DNA of 64,000 nt from Acinetobacter defluvii (GTDB lineage Bacteria; Pseudomonadota; Gammaproteobacteria; Pseudomonadales; Moraxellaceae), in NCBI RefSeq assembly GCF_001704615.3, contig NZ_CP029397.2:62001-126000 (forward strand), in the 5' to 3' direction. Of the stretch, positions 9,777 through 19,717 are shown one piece after another (positions within the stretch are counted from its first letter, which is position 1; each line of letters opens with the position of its first letter). A program made the translations under genes and the position numbers. The notes beneath the pieces were generated by a model. It worked only from the letters and a program-made list of their open reading frames with translations, did no database searches and had not been told where the DNA came from.

Positions 9777-10313
9777 TTAACGTAAATAGGGATAAGGATT
9801 TACCGCACCACGACCTTTCCCGTTCAGATACAAACCATAGTGCAAATGCGGTGCAGTATGACGTGCATTTCCTGTATTCCCAACATAACCGATTAAAGCG
9901 CCTTTGCGAATATAGTCACCTTCTTTTAAGCCACGTTTATGTGCATTTAGGTGTGCATAATAATGCCAAGCACCACTTGGACCAATGAGCCAAATCACTG
10001 TGCCCCCCAAGTTGTTACTTTTTAAACTGGCAATTATACCTTCAGTCGTACTATATACCTTTGTTCCACGTGGAGCTAAAATATCGATTCCTTCATGGGT
10101 ACGTCCTGAGCTACGTGATGCACCCCAAGTATCTGTAAGATTTTTGGCTCTGACGCCTTCTACAGGAATAGGCAGGCGGTTTGGCATGGGCATAGATTTT
10201 AATTTTAAAATGGCATTTTGTGGCAATGGCGTTGGCTTTTTAGGTGCGGTAGTACATGCATTCAGCACCAGTGTAAAACACAGAATCAAGCAATATCGAA
10301 AATAAATAGCCAC
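9777..10313 (-). CDS. M23-family (LytM/EnvC-like) peptidase lipoprotein
   Basis: 178 residues. The N-terminus is a lipoprotein signal peptide with lipobox LNAC (Cys20). The C-terminal domain is peptidase M23: the first zinc motif appears as HEGIDILAPRGTKVYS (HxxxD) and the second as HLHYGLYLNGKG (HxH), with YYAHLN between them. M23 enzymes cut peptidoglycan cross-bridges; the zinc ligands appear intact, so this copy may be active. It should be anchored to the inner or outer membrane facing the periplasm. It is the first gene of the same-strand group leading to tag. Confidence 0.88.
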   Translation of the reverse strand: MAIYFRYCLILCFTLVLNACTTAPKKPTPLPQNAILKLKSMPMPNRLPIPVEGVRAKNLTDTWGASRSSGRTHEGIDILAPRGTKVYSTTEGIIASLKSNNLGGTVIWLIGPSGAWHYYAHLNAHKRGLKEGDYIRKGALIGYVGNTGNARHTAPHLHYGLYLNGKGRGAVNPYPYLR

Positions 10314-10397
10314 GAGAAATCCTTACAATTAATTTTTCAAGTTTAAACGCACAGATTAAAATTGAAGATTTGAAGCGAATACCCGTGTTTGACTATG

Positions 10398-11432
10398 TCA
10401 TATCTCCACCACAGAGATCAATTTTTTCATGGCAGTCGGAATACCCAATTGTGTAGCTTTTTGTGGTGTGAGCCACTCACCGCCGAATTCAGCTAGAAGA
10501 TGCTCTTTTTGATCAGTATCTACATGCACAATATGGGCGGTTAAAATCCAAGTGAAATGGGTAAAATGATGCGTGATTTGAGCAGTTTTTTGGATTGGGT
10601 TGAGATTATATTCTTGGCACTTTTGGCTAAATGCCATGTCATTTTCAAAAATAGGCAAACTCCACAGTCCACCCCATAACCCTTTGTTGGGGCGTTGTTG
10701 CCATAGCCATTCTCCAGCATTTTCAAGCAATAACACTGTACCTGTTTTGATGGGAACTGGCTTTTTGGGTTTTTTATAGGGTAATTCAGTTTCTAAACCT
10801 TGCTGATGTGCTTGGCAATGTTGCTGCATTGGACAGTATAAACACAGTGGCTTTTTAGGAGTGCAAATGGTTGCCCCTAAATCCATAATGGCTTGGGTAT
10901 AGTCATGGTTGCGTTCAGTTGGACATAATTCTTCTGCACGTTGCCACATTTCACGCTCATGCACAGGTTTTGATAAATCATCTTCAATGGCAAAAAAACG
11001 TGCTAGAACCCGTTTCACATTACCATCCATGATCACGCCATATTGACGTAAACCCAAAGACATCAGTGCGCCGCCTGTGGAACGTCCGATCCCTGAAAGC
11101 TGCATCCATTCTTCTAAACTATTTGGAAAATGTCCCTGCTGACTGACCACAGCCGCAGCTTTATGTAAATTTCGTGCCCGTGCATAATAACCTAAACCCG
11201 CCCAGTACGGTGCGACCTCATCCCAAGAGGCTTTGCCTAAATCATCCACCGTTGGAAAGCGTTCAATAAAGCGATCAAAATATTTTAAAACTGTCTTAAC
11301 TTGGGTCTGTTGCAACATAATTTCAGACACCCACACCTTATAGGGGTCATCTGCAACTTGCCAAGGCAAATCATGACGACCATGTTGATCAAACCAAGTG
11401 AGGAGAGCATCTGAAAATGAAAATTGCGACAT
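10398..11432 (-). CDS. mutY: A/G-specific adenine DNA glycosylase
   Basis: MutY removes adenine mispaired with 8-oxoguanine. The 344 residues carry the catalytic Glu in WVSEIMLQQTQV, a helix-hairpin-helix (LSGIGRSTGGALMSLGL, with S in place of the usual P), the catalytic Asp in VIMDGNVKRVLARF, and the [4Fe-4S] loop C-x6-C-x2-C-x5-C (CTPKKPLCLYCPMQQHC). A C-terminal NUDIX-like domain for 8-oxoG recognition follows. It lies downstream of the HIT gene, from which a terminator separates it. Confidence 0.96.
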   Translation of the reverse strand: MSQFSFSDALLTWFDQHGRHDLPWQVADDPYKVWVSEIMLQQTQVKTVLKYFDRFIERFPTVDDLGKASWDEVAPYWAGLGYYARARNLHKAAAVVSQQGHFPNSLEEWMQLSGIGRSTGGALMSLGLRQYGVIMDGNVKRVLARFFAIEDDLSKPVHEREMWQRAEELCPTERNHDYTQAIMDLGATICTPKKPLCLYCPMQQHCQAHQQGLETELPYKKPKKPVPIKTGTVLLLENAGEWLWQQRPNKGLWGGLWSLPIFENDMAFSQKCQEYNLNPIQKTAQITHHFTHFTWILTAHIVHVDTDQKEHLLAEFGGEWLTPQKATQLGIPTAMKKLISVVEI

Positions 11433-11506
11433 GCCAGCTTCGATCTAAAAAGAGGAGATTAGTATACCCAATCTTGTGAACTTTCATGTGAGGGAATGTA
11501 GAATAA

Positions 11507-11535
11507 AAAAGACGCCATAGCGTCTTTATATTTTA
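11507..11535 (-). terminator. Rho-independent terminator after the HIT gene
   Basis: On the minus strand the stem GACGC-TATG-GCGTC is followed directly by TTTTTTATTC. It separates the HIT gene from mutY. Confidence 0.85.
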
Positions 11536-11550
11536 TGTTGAGGAACAGCA

Positions 11551-11919
11551 TTATTTTTCAGAAAGCACTCCCCAACGTTTATCTAAAATCAATGCTTGAT
11601 CTTTATAACGTGGAATAATGTGGATATGAAAATGCTCAGTGTGCTCATCACCAAAGACATCACCATCATTAAATGCGATATGAAAACCTTCAGGTTGATG
11701 GCGAATTTTGAGCTCATTTCGCGCCAATTCTAATAGTGATGATAAGCTTTTGCGCTCTTTATCAGAAACATCAAAAAAAGAAGTGACATGACGTAGAGGA
11801 ATGACAACTGAATGTCCTTTAGACAGGGGATCAAGCTCAGGTAAAATTACACCAAAATCATTTTTATCAATAATATCGTATTCATCAAAATTACAATATG
11901 GGCAGTTAAGTTCAGTCAT
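11551..11919 (-). CDS. HIT-family nucleotide-binding protein
   Basis: 122 residues with the histidine triad motif in HTEHFHIHIIPRY (HxHxH). HIT proteins hydrolyse or transfer nucleotides from substrates such as AMP-lysine or dinucleoside polyphosphates. The N-terminal CPYCNFDEYDII holds a CxxC, as in zinc-binding HIT members. It is followed by its own terminator. The precise substrate is not known. Confidence 0.9.
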   Translation of the reverse strand: MTELNCPYCNFDEYDIIDKNDFGVILPELDPLSKGHSVVIPLRHVTSFFDVSDKERKSLSSLLELARNELKIRHQPEGFHIAFNDGDVFGDEHTEHFHIHIIPRYKDQALILDKRWGVLSEK

Positions 11920-11974
11920 GTGAATATCCTCTTTAAAGTCATCTGATCTCTTTTCTCTTTATCTCTCTACAGAC

Positions 11975-12712
11975 TTAATGTCCGAGTTGACGTTCTAGTA
12001 AGGCATACATGGCAGCCAAGCTTTGTTGTTCTGCTTCAGGGTTATATCCTAAATCAACATCATATTCTTTAGCTCTTTGATCTGCCAAGATATTACTAAA
12101 ACCATGTTTAGCATCTTTAAAAACAATCACTTCATGTTTGATCTGTGCAGCAGTCATTTCTTGTTTAAAGCTTTCAATTGCATCTAAAGACAACATACTG
12201 TCTTTTTCACCATGTAAAATAAGTAATTCTGCTTGAATATTTTCAGCATCATTTTCCACACGGGGAGAAACGTTGGCAGCATGAAACGTTGCAACAGCTT
12301 TTAATGGCGCACCTGTACGTGCAAGGTCTAAAACAACCTTGCCACCATAACAAAAGCCAATTGCTGCTAAACGATTTTCATCCACTTCAGCTTGTGTCGC
12401 GAATGTGGTTAAAGCTGCTTGCGCGCGATCAACGATGGTATTGGCATGTTGAAATGTTTGGGTCATCCATTCATTTGCTTGAGGAACATTGGTGGTGGTT
12501 TTTTTATCACCATACATATCAATAGCAAACGCAGCATAGCCATGTTCTGCAAGCTCACGTGCACGTTGCTCAGTATATGCATTACGTCCCCACCACTCGG
12601 GAGCAACGATCACACCTGCGACGGGTGCATCAGAAACAGGACTTGCAAAATAACCAATCAATGTTGTTCCGTCTTTGGCTTGATAAGAAATTTCACGTGT
12701 TGTAATCGTCAT
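11975..12712 (-). CDS. Dienelactone hydrolase family protein
   Basis: 245 residues with an alpha/beta-hydrolase fold of the dienelactone hydrolase type. The nucleophile is Cys in AIGFCYGGKVV (GxCxG). The Asp is in the HGEKDSMLSLDAI segment and the His is in DAKHGFSN, giving the Cys-Asp-His triad. True dienelactone hydrolases open chlorocatechol-derived lactones, but many housekeeping homologues have unknown esters as substrates. No aromatic degradation genes surround it, so the second case is likelier. A HIT gene follows on the same strand. Confidence 0.88.
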   Translation of the reverse strand: MTITTREISYQAKDGTTLIGYFASPVSDAPVAGVIVAPEWWGRNAYTEQRARELAEHGYAAFAIDMYGDKKTTTNVPQANEWMTQTFQHANTIVDRAQAALTTFATQAEVDENRLAAIGFCYGGKVVLDLARTGAPLKAVATFHAANVSPRVENDAENIQAELLILHGEKDSMLSLDAIESFKQEMTAAQIKHEVIVFKDAKHGFSNILADQRAKEYDVDLGYNPEAEQQSLAAMYALLERQLGH

Positions 12713-12960
12713 TGTGATGCCATAAATCCTTATATAATTATGAGAATGCTTTGATTAAAGCATAGTTTTTTTATTTTAAAATGACTTTAGCTACAATAAT
12801 TTGCAGAGAAATGTGAGAATTTATTATTCTCTTGGGGCATGCACATAGATAGATTCTATTGGTGGAATAATCACATGATCGTGATTTTTATGAAAGAGTT
12901 TTAACCGTATCAAGAAAATGAGAAGGAGAAAGTTTATACAAAGGGTTGCAAGTTGGCATA

Positions 12961-12989
12961 AAAAAAGAAGGAATATTCCTTCTTTTTTC
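12961..12989 (-). terminator. Rho-independent terminator after the DUF1328 gene
   Basis: The perfect palindrome GAAGGAATATTCCTTC is flanked by A and T runs and is followed by TTTTTT on the minus strand. It begins 22 bp after the stop of the DUF1328 gene. Confidence 0.85.
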
Positions 12990-13010
12990 TACAGCATGAC
13001 CTAGAATAAC

Positions 13011-13169
13011 CTAGACTCGTCCACGTGAAATAAATCCCACGATTGCTAAAATAACAGCAACAACAAGTAAGATTACTGCGAATTCTTTTGAGAGTCCTGC
13101 CACACCACCGAAACCTAAAAGACTTGCGATAAGTGCAATGACTGCAAAGATGATAGCCCAACGAAACAT
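13011..13169 (-). CDS. DUF1328/UPF0391 (YtjA-like) small membrane protein
   Basis: A 52-residue protein starting [20 protein letters not shown] and ending in FISRGRV, with two hydrophobic helices joined by [11 protein letters not shown]. This is the DUF1328 pattern, close to E. coli YtjA. GGAG lies 8 bp before the ATG, and a strong terminator follows. Family members are small inner-membrane proteins linked to stress conditions; their function is unknown. The out-of-frame 75-residue reading of the same strand is not the gene. Confidence 0.9.
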   Translation of the reverse strand: MFRWAIIFAVIALIASLLGFGGVAGLSKEFAVILLVVAVILAIVGFISRGRV

Positions 13170-13355
13170 ATTATTTTCTCCATGTTTTTATAGTGTTCGG
13201 TTATCAGTATAGGAAGATAAAAATTATTGGAATAGCTGCATTTTGTTGCAGAGGTATAAAATGTTATTAATTTAAGTAAATGATTTGTAATTTAAAAATG
13301 TAAAATAATTCTCATTTAAAAATGTTATGATTCATCCTAAAATCACAGTTTAACA

Positions 13356-13814
13356 ATGCATATGCCTGATCAATTACGTCCCGAGTTCTGGAAAAAATAT
13401 ACCTTAAGTGAGCTTAATCCCACCGAATGGGAAGCGCTATGTGATGGTTGCGGTTTATGCTGTTTGGTCAAATTAGAAGATGATGAAACCAATGAGGTGG
13501 CATATACCAAAGTGGCGTGTAAGCTACTGGATTGTCAGACGGCACAATGTTCCGATTATCCAAATCGGATGCAGCATGTTCCAGATTGTATTCAACTTAC
13601 TCCAGAAAAATTACAAGATATTTATTGGTTGCCTTCGAGTTGTGCCTATCAACGTTTGAAAGAGGGTAAAAAACTACCTGCGTGGCATCACTTAAATACA
13701 GGTTCAAGACAAAATATTATCCAAGCAAGAAAATCAGCAGCAGGGCGTTGTATTTCTGAAACTGAGGTGGATGAAGAAGAAATTGATGAGTATGTGGTAC
13801 GTTGGGTAAGGTGA
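13356..13814 (+). CDS. YcgN/UPF0260 family cysteine-cluster protein
   Basis: 152 residues. The N-terminal half carries the Cys pattern CDGCGLCC, then CKLLDCQTAQCSDYPNR and a later DCIQLTP and SCAYQRL, as in the YkgJ/YcgN CxxCxxCC cluster family, thought to bind a metal or Fe-S centre. A second ATG at 13362 could be the start. The C-terminus is very acidic (ETEVDEEEIDEY). It stands alone upstream of rarA. The biochemical function is not established. Confidence 0.88.
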   Translation: MHMPDQLRPEFWKKYTLSELNPTEWEALCDGCGLCCLVKLEDDETNEVAYTKVACKLLDCQTAQCSDYPNRMQHVPDCIQLTPEKLQDIYWLPSSCAYQRLKEGKKLPAWHHLNTGSRQNIIQARKSAAGRCISETEVDEEEIDEYVVRWVR

Positions 13815-13936
13815 TTGTAAGCAGCATTTTTTACTATGTTGTAACACGGTTATGTCAAAAATTGCCTAGAGAAATTTGCGTGTTCGATCATATTCCATAG
13901 TAGACTATGAATAGCTTTTATTTTGCAAAAACCATT

Positions 13937-15211
13937 ATGTCAGACACTCATATTCCTTTACCTGAACGCCTTCGTCCTCGTGATTTGTCTGAAATTATTG
14001 GGCAAGATCATTTACTTGGGGAACAAGCACCTTTACGTCAAATGATTGATCAGGGGCACTTGCCTTCAATCATTTTTTGGGGACCGCCTGGGGTTGGGAA
14101 AACGACGATTGCACTGTTATTGGCGCAAGCGGTAGATCGACCTTTTGTTAGTTTATCGGCATTAAATACAGGGGTCAAAGAACTACGTGATGTGATTGCA
14201 CAAAGTGGCGATTTGCTTACTCCTGTAGTTTTTATTGATGAAATTCATCGTTTTAATAAGTCCCAGCAAGATGCATTACTCAATGCAGTTGAAAAAGGTA
14301 AAATTACTTTGATTGGGGCAACGACTGAAAATCCATCTTTTGAAGTAAATAGCGCACTGCTGTCACGCTGCCAAGTCTACACTTTAAATGCGTTAAGCAA
14401 TGAAGCCATTCAAACTTTAATCATAAATGCGCTTCAACAAGATCAATTTTTAAAAGATCGCTATATTCAAATCGAAGAATATGATGCCTTGATTCAGTTT
14501 GCGGCAGGCGATGCACGTAAGGCACTTAATTTAATCGATTTAGTGGCAAGCACCTTTGAGCCTGAAGTTGAAAATATTGTCAATAATGCTGTTGTGGTGA
14601 AAGTTGCACAGCAAAATATTGCCCGTTATGACAAATCAGGTGAACAACATTATGATTTAGTTTCGGCTTTTATTAAGTCGATCCGAGGCAGTGATCCAGA
14701 CGCAACTTTATACTGGATGGCTCGTATGCTTAAAGGTGGCGAAGACCCTGTATTTATTGCACGTCGTATGTTGATTGCTGCATCTGAAGATATTGGCAAT
14801 TCAAACCCAAATGCATTATTGCTTGCAGGTGAATGTTTTCGTTCAGTACAAGCTGTAGGTATGCCAGAATGTCGAATTATTTTGGGGCAATGTGCCGTCT
14901 ACTTAGCGACCAGTGCTAAGAGTAATAGTACTTATTTAGCGATCAATAAAGCACTTGAACTCGCTGAAAAAACTGCAAATTTGCCTGTGCCGTTGCATTT
15001 GCGAAATGCACCTACCAAGCTGATGAAAGAGCAAGGTTATGGGGTAAAGTATCTGTATCCGCATAATTATCCTGAGCATTTTGTATTACAAGACTATATG
15101 CCGCCTGAGCTAAAAGGTACAAAACTATATGAATCTGCACGTAATAAACGTGAAGTCGAAGGTGAACGTTTGCAACAAAGACGTTGGCAGCAAAATCAGC
15201 AACAGCAGTGA
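13937..15211 (+). CDS. rarA: Replication-associated recombination protein A (AAA+ ATPase)
   Basis: About 424 residues from the ATG at 13937 (an in-frame ATG at 13907 would add 10). Walker A is [11 protein letters not shown], Walker B is [19 protein letters not shown], and sensor 1 is [12 protein letters not shown]. The C-terminal tetramerisation and MgsA domains follow. RarA (MgsA) acts at stalled replication forks and resembles clamp-loader subunits and eukaryotic WRNIP1. It is convergent with purC, with a bidirectional terminator between them. Confidence 0.94.
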   Translation: MSDTHIPLPERLRPRDLSEIIGQDHLLGEQAPLRQMIDQGHLPSIIFWGPPGVGKTTIALLLAQAVDRPFVSLSALNTGVKELRDVIAQSGDLLTPVVFIDEIHRFNKSQQDALLNAVEKGKITLIGATTENPSFEVNSALLSRCQVYTLNALSNEAIQTLIINALQQDQFLKDRYIQIEEYDALIQFAAGDARKALNLIDLVASTFEPEVENIVNNAVVVKVAQQNIARYDKSGEQHYDLVSAFIKSIRGSDPDATLYWMARMLKGGEDPVFIARRMLIAASEDIGNSNPNALLLAGECFRSVQAVGMPECRIILGQCAVYLATSAKSNSTYLAINKALELAEKTANLPVPLHLRNAPTKLMKEQGYGVKYLYPHNYPEHFVLQDYMPPELKGTKLYESARNKREVEGERLQQRRWQQNQQQQ

Positions 15212-15336
15212 TGGTTTTATAGATTGAATCAGATGCTTAGATTAACTTTGTTGAATTCAAATGACGTAGAGTGAATTATTTGTTAGAGCGTAGCTATAGT
15301 AGCGAAGTAGTCACACATTTGAGAAGTGTTTAAAAA

Positions 15337-15365
15337 TAAAAACCGAGTATTAAAACTCGGTTTTT
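15337..15365. terminator. Bidirectional terminator between rarA and purC
   Basis: AAAACCGAGT pairs with ACTCGGTTTT around a 6-base loop, with T runs on both strands, between two convergent genes. Confidence 0.9.
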
Positions 15366-15386
15366 GTGAAGAATCAAACTCTAAAA

Positions 15387-16106
15387 TTAGATATCTGAAA
15401 GATCTACACCGATACGTGCAGCAACTTCTTCATAAGCTTCAACAACACCACCCAAACCTTGACGGAAACGGTCTTTGTCGAGTTTTTTCTTGGTGTCTTT
15501 GTCCCATAAACGGCAACCGTCTGGAGAGAATTCATCACCTAGTACGATGCGGTCATGGAACACCCCAAATTCAAGTTTAAAATCAACAAGTAGCATGTTG
15601 CCTTGTGCGAACAAGTCTTTTAAAACAACATTTACTTTTTGAGTGAGTTCTTTCATTTGTGCCAATTGGTCAGCAGTCGCCCAACCTAAAGCAATTGCTT
15701 GAGATTCGTTCACCATTGGATCGCCTAAAGCGTCATCTTTGAAGAACAATTCAAAAGTAGGGGGAACAAGCTCTAAACCTTCTTCAACACCTAAACGGCG
15801 ACACAATGAGCCCGCTGCATAGTTACGCATGACGCACTCTACAGGGATCATTTTTAATTTTTTAACCAAAACTTCAGTTGGCGAAAGCAATTTTTCAAAA
15901 TGTGTTTCGATACCAGCCGCAGCCAATTTTTCCATGATAAAGGCGTTAAAACGGTTATTCACCTTACCTTTACGATCTAGTTGCTCTATTTTTTCACCAT
16001 TGAATGCCGAAGCATCATCACGGAAAACTAGAATTAGATGATCTGCGCTATCTGTTTCATAAACGGATTTTGCTTTACCAGTATAGAGCAAGGTTTGTTT
16101 TAACAT
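15387..16106 (-). CDS. purC: Phosphoribosylaminoimidazole-succinocarboxamide synthase (SAICAR synthetase)
   Basis: PurC joins CAIR and aspartate with ATP in de novo purine synthesis. The 239 residues are full length. Landmarks are the N-terminal [12 protein letters not shown], the [12 protein letters not shown] motif, the [16 protein letters not shown] motif, VDFKLEFG, and the Mg/ATP segment [15 protein letters not shown]. It is the last gene of a dapA-bamC-purC same-strand series. A weak terminator before it may reduce readthrough from bamC. Confidence 0.97.
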   Translation of the reverse strand: MLKQTLLYTGKAKSVYETDSADHLILVFRDDASAFNGEKIEQLDRKGKVNNRFNAFIMEKLAAAGIETHFEKLLSPTEVLVKKLKMIPVECVMRNYAAGSLCRRLGVEEGLELVPPTFELFFKDDALGDPMVNESQAIALGWATADQLAQMKELTQKVNVVLKDLFAQGNMLLVDFKLEFGVFHDRIVLGDEFSPDGCRLWDKDTKKKLDKDRFRQGLGGVVEAYEEVAARIGVDLSDI

Positions 16107-16120
16107 GGGGGAACCTTTTG

Positions 16121-16149
16121 CAAAAAAAAATTGCCTAGAACGACTAGGC
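16121..16149 (-). terminator. Weak intrinsic terminator overlapping the bamC stop
   Basis: On the minus strand GCCTAG-TCGTT-CTAGGC is followed by AATTTTTTTTT. The bamC stop codon TAG (16144-16146) lies in the left arm. The stem is only 6 bp, so termination is probably partial and purC may still be read through. Confidence 0.6.
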
Positions 16150-16752
16150 TGGCCAGTTTTGGTATATCTGGGTCAATACTTCAGCAGCTTTCTCTTTGTC
16201 TGCAAAAGTATTGTTTGCATTAAACAAAGCAATGGTATTGCTTGAACCCACAGAATTAAGTTTTAAAACATAGGTGGTATTGTCAAGTTTAAATGTCACC
16301 TCAGTCACATTTTTACTTTCACCCACAACGTTGTAATTTAAACTACTCAATGTGGCTAATGCATACTGCCAAATTATAGCAGAATCTCCATCAACTTTGA
16401 GCAATGGATTGCCATTTCCATCGGTTAAAAGTTGTGGGCGACCTGCGCTTGCAGATGCATTATTGTTACTTTGTTCAACAGAATTTGCTGGTGTAGACGC
16501 TGGACGAGGTACGTCATAGCGGTTGCCGCGCTTATTTTCAAACTTAGGTGCATGTTGAATCGCAAGCGGGTCAACCACTGGAGCAGGATATAATGGCGTT
16601 GCAGGTCTAACAGTTGCGCCTTCAGGATATTTAAGCTGCTCTACATCAGTTGTATTTTTATAATCCAAAGAACCATTTTTGATCCCAAGTGAACTACAAC
16701 CCGCTAAGCTCAAAGCTGAAAGGGCAAGGGTTAAACCAAAACGTAATCGCAT
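16144..16752 (-). CDS. bamC: Outer membrane assembly lipoprotein BamC (NlpB-like)
   Basis: 202 residues with a lipoprotein signal (LSALSLAGC, Cys19), followed by an unstructured Pro-rich stretch containing the [18 protein letters not shown] region typical of BamC and one helix-grip-like domain. E. coli BamC has two such domains; this protein is shorter, as in other Acinetobacter. BamC is an accessory lipoprotein of the BAM complex, which inserts beta-barrel proteins into the outer membrane. The dapA-bamC order is conserved across gammaproteobacteria and supports the call. The gap to dapA is 15 bp. Confidence 0.85.
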   Translation of the reverse strand: MRLRFGLTLALSALSLAGCSSLGIKNGSLDYKNTTDVEQLKYPEGATVRPATPLYPAPVVDPLAIQHAPKFENKRGNRYDVPRPASTPANSVEQSNNNASASAGRPQLLTDGNGNPLLKVDGDSAIIWQYALATLSSLNYNVVGESKNVTEVTFKLDNTTYVLKLNSVGSSNTIALFNANNTFADKEKAAEVLTQIYQNWPA

Positions 16753-16767
16753 AATACTAAGCTCTTA

Positions 16768-17661
16768 TTAAATGACACCCGCTGCTTTGAGTTCTTCACG
16801 CAGAGGAGTGCGGTATTGTTCTGCAAGCGGAGTTAATGGTAGGCGGATACCTGTACCAATTAATCCCATTTCATGTAATGCCCATTTCACTGGAATTGGG
16901 TTCGATTCACAAAATAGAATATTGTTTAATTTTGCAACTTGTGCATCTTTTGCTTTTGCGTCATCCATTTGACCCGCAATTGCAGCAGCACACAGTTCGC
17001 TCATGATTTTCGGTGCAACATTGGCAGTAACAGAGATATTTCCTTTTGCACCCACTGCAATAAGGTCACATGCTGTTGCGTCATCTCCTGAATACACCAC
17101 CATGTCTTTGCCTTTTAGACCATCAATCAGCGCTTTACCACGAGGTACATCACCCGTTGCGTCTTTAATCGCAACAATATGAGGAATATCCGCCAAACGA
17201 ATCACCGTTTCATTTTGCATATCTACACCTGTACGACCTGGTACATTATACAAAATAATAGGTAAATCAACAGCTTCAGCTACAGCCTTATAATGTTGAT
17301 ATAAGCCTTCTTGGGTGGGTTTATTATAATAAGGGGTCACTAACAGTGCTGCGTCTGCACCGAGTTGTTTTGCTTCTTTGGTGAGCTCAATCGCTTCGTG
17401 TGTTGAGTTTGCACCAGTACCGGCAATAATGGGGATACGTTTATTGGCAACACGGATAATTTCTTTAATTACTTCTGTGTGTTCTGCCATGCTAAGAGTA
17501 GAGGCTTCGCCAGTTGTACCGACTGCCACAATACTATTAGTGCCTTGTTCTATGTGCCACTCAACGAGCTTCTCGAGACCCTTCCAATCTACGCTGCCAT
17601 CTTCTAACATTGGGGTGACGATTGCGACAATTGAGCCTTGAATCTGTGCTTGCTGAGTCAT
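16768..17661 (-). CDS. dapA: 4-hydroxy-tetrahydrodipicolinate synthase
   Basis: DapA condenses pyruvate with aspartate semialdehyde, the first step of the lysine branch. From the ATG at 17661 it has 297 residues, the family's usual length; the upstream frame to 17784 has no support. Key residues are visible: TTGEASTL (the Thr-Thr pair), ILYNVPGRTG (catalytic Tyr), and HIVAIKDATGD with the Schiff-base Lys. It is followed by bamC and purC on the same strand. Confidence 0.96.
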   Translation of the reverse strand: MTQQAQIQGSIVAIVTPMLEDGSVDWKGLEKLVEWHIEQGTNSIVAVGTTGEASTLSMAEHTEVIKEIIRVANKRIPIIAGTGANSTHEAIELTKEAKQLGADAALLVTPYYNKPTQEGLYQHYKAVAEAVDLPIILYNVPGRTGVDMQNETVIRLADIPHIVAIKDATGDVPRGKALIDGLKGKDMVVYSGDDATACDLIAVGAKGNISVTANVAPKIMSELCAAAIAGQMDDAKAKDAQVAKLNNILFCESNPIPVKWALHEMGLIGTGIRLPLTPLAEQYRTPLREELKAAGVI

Positions 17662-18353
17662 TTTGAAAAAATATCCTATGTGTCCACCCGCATATACTGA
17701 TTTAAAAATAAGATCGGGATGGTTGCAGTATTTTGATTTGAGCAAAATACAATCATGCTTTGCGATTGAGTAATGCTTATGCAAATTATGACTGATTCAG
17801 CGATTGAGAACAATATGCTTTAGTCAAAGCAATGAAAAACTTTATAAAAAGCAACAAATACAACACATGTGAGTTTGTCGTTGGTGCATGTCTAAAATAC
17901 TCTCACTTTTTATCATTTATACATATTATAAAAACTAAAATTCAATTTTAAAAAATCATTTGATCCCTAATTATTGTGATAGAGGTTGTATTTTAAGATG
18001 AAATACTGATTGTATAAGATGATTTTTGACTTAAATAACAGCGAAAAAAGATCATCACTGTGTCTAACTTAGACTGTGATTGATCGTTTTTAGTTATAGG
18101 CTCTGTATAGGATGTTATTACCCTATGAGAATTTGTTAAAAATAATGCAGTGATTCTTGAGCTAAATGGTTGGGTTTTTAATCAAATTATTGTTTTTATG
18201 ACTATATTGATTTTTAAATAAAATGGACTATTTTGAGTTTTCCGTTTATTTCCATTACTTGTTCTAACACTTATTGCTAGTTATTCCATTTTTGCTTGTA
18301 CGGGATGATGCGATCTTCATGATCCAGCAGCATCTATACAAGGATTTTCAAAG
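17662..18353. other. Intergenic region between divergent dapA and MFS genes
   Basis: About 690 bp of AT-rich DNA holding the promoters for dapA and the AAHS transporter. No reading frame with a ribosome site, no RNA gene and no clear repeat was seen. AAGGA at the right end serves the MFS gene. Confidence 0.5.
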
Positions 18354-19568
18354 ATGGATATATCGGTTAGGCAACAGGATAAAAAACATTCTACAGTTAC
18401 GGTATTGATTTGTTTTTTGATCGCAGTTATCGAGGGTTTGGATATTCAGGCGGCAGGGATTGCGGCTGCGGGTATCCGTGAGTATTTTGGCTTAGATAGT
18501 AGTCAATTAGGTATTTTCTTTAGTGCAGGGATTTTGGGTCTATTGCCTGGCGCTTTGCTGGGTGGTCGTTTTGCTGATCGGATTGGTCGTAAAAAAGTTC
18601 TGATCTGGTCAACTGCTGTATTTGCGATTTTTACTTTATGCACGGTATGGGTAAATAGTTTTCAAAGTTTATTGGTCGTACGCTTTTTAGCAGGTGCAGG
18701 CTTAGGCGCTGCAATGCCAATTTTGATCACTTTAGCATCAGAAGCGGTTTCACCAGCAAATCGTGGTCGAGCAGTAGGATTAATGTATTGTGGTATGCCA
18801 GTGGGTGCTGCGATTTTGTCTTTGGTGGCAAGTACCAGTTTTGGTGCTGAATGGAAAAATATTTTCTATTTAGGTGGTTTGCTACCGATCATCGTCATTC
18901 CAATCATGATTCTATTTTTGCCAGAGTCTAAAGAATATTTAAAAGCACAAGAAAAAGTGGGTACAGGTGCTGCAGAACCACAAGCGACATTTAAAGATTT
19001 ATTTAATACACAAAATCTAGCACGTACAATACTGATTTGGGTAAGTTACTTCTTTACCTTGATGGTGGTGTACATCATGCTAAGTTGGTTGCCTTCACTC
19101 TTTACAGAGCTTGGTTTTACTCGTAAAGAGGGTGCAACGGCACAGTTTTATTTTATGGTGAGTGCAACGATTGGTACGGTTATTTTAGGGATGCTGACGG
19201 ATCGTTGGAAAAAAGCTTACGTTATTATTTTAATGTATGGAGGCATTTTAGCAGGTTTATTTGCGCTGAATATGGCAAGTTCACTTACGCAAATGTACTT
19301 GGCTTCTGCATTGGTGGGTGCTTTCGTGATTGGTTGTCAAGGCGTGTTATATGCGTTTGGCAGTATCGTCTACCCAACTGAAGTACGTGGTACGGGTGTG
19401 GGTATGGCTTCGGCAGTCGGACGGATTGGTGCGATGTTAGGACCCACGATAGCAGGTCAGTTACTCGCAGCAGGTTTTGGTGCAGCAGGGGTAATTTCAG
19501 CAGCGATTCCATGTATTGTGATTTCAGCAATCTTTATGTTGATTTTGATTCGTCGTTTGAAAGCTTAA
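18354..19568 (+). CDS. MFS transporter, AAHS family (aromatic acid:H+ symporter, MhpT/HcaT-like)
   Basis: 404 residues with 12 membrane segments. The family signature is strong: CFLIAVIEGLDIQAAGIAA in helix 1 (with the conserved GxDxxxxG-like acidic residue), GGRFADRIGRKKVLI between helices 2 and 3, and LPESKEYL after helix 6. AAHS transporters take up aromatic acids such as 3-hydroxyphenylpropionate, benzoate or 4-hydroxybenzoate. AAGGA precedes the ATG by 9 bp. No catabolic genes lie beside it, so the substrate is open. Confidence 0.88.
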   Translation: MDISVRQQDKKHSTVTVLICFLIAVIEGLDIQAAGIAAAGIREYFGLDSSQLGIFFSAGILGLLPGALLGGRFADRIGRKKVLIWSTAVFAIFTLCTVWVNSFQSLLVVRFLAGAGLGAAMPILITLASEAVSPANRGRAVGLMYCGMPVGAAILSLVASTSFGAEWKNIFYLGGLLPIIVIPIMILFLPESKEYLKAQEKVGTGAAEPQATFKDLFNTQNLARTILIWVSYFFTLMVVYIMLSWLPSLFTELGFTRKEGATAQFYFMVSATIGTVILGMLTDRWKKAYVIILMYGGILAGLFALNMASSLTQMYLASALVGAFVIGCQGVLYAFGSIVYPTEVRGTGVGMASAVGRIGAMLGPTIAGQLLAAGFGAAGVISAAIPCIVISAIFMLILIRRLKA

Positions 19569-19593
19569 TTAAACAAGATGCTTTGATCTGAAT

Positions 19594-19620
19594 AAAACTC
19601 GCAGTGATGCGGGTTTTTTT
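19594..19620 (+). terminator. Rho-independent terminator after the AAHS transporter
   Basis: CTCGCA-GTGA-TGCGGG is followed by TTTTTTT, 26 bp after the stop codon; one G-T pair is in the stem. Confidence 0.8.
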
Positions 19621-19717
19621 ATGGCTTAAATGGTCTGAAAATTTGGGTGGATTACAATTCACGTTCATTTTTACGATATGTTAAAGTGCATGAAACAGGA
19701 TTTTTAAGATAAATACG

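Noticed and set aside
12934..13161. A 75-residue minus-strand frame rich in Cys and Arg
   Set aside because: It reads the DUF1328 gene out of frame and crosses its terminator; the 52-residue DUF1328 frame has the ribosome site and family match.
13300..13340. Fur-box-like sequence (AATAATTCTCATTT) before the YcgN gene
   Set aside because: Only part of the Fur consensus matches, and the gene has no known link to iron control; AT-rich DNA gives such matches often.
17832..17951. A possible 39-residue plus-strand peptide in the dapA-MFS gap
   Set aside because: It has no ribosome binding site and no recognisable pattern, and short frames are expected by chance in AT-rich DNA.
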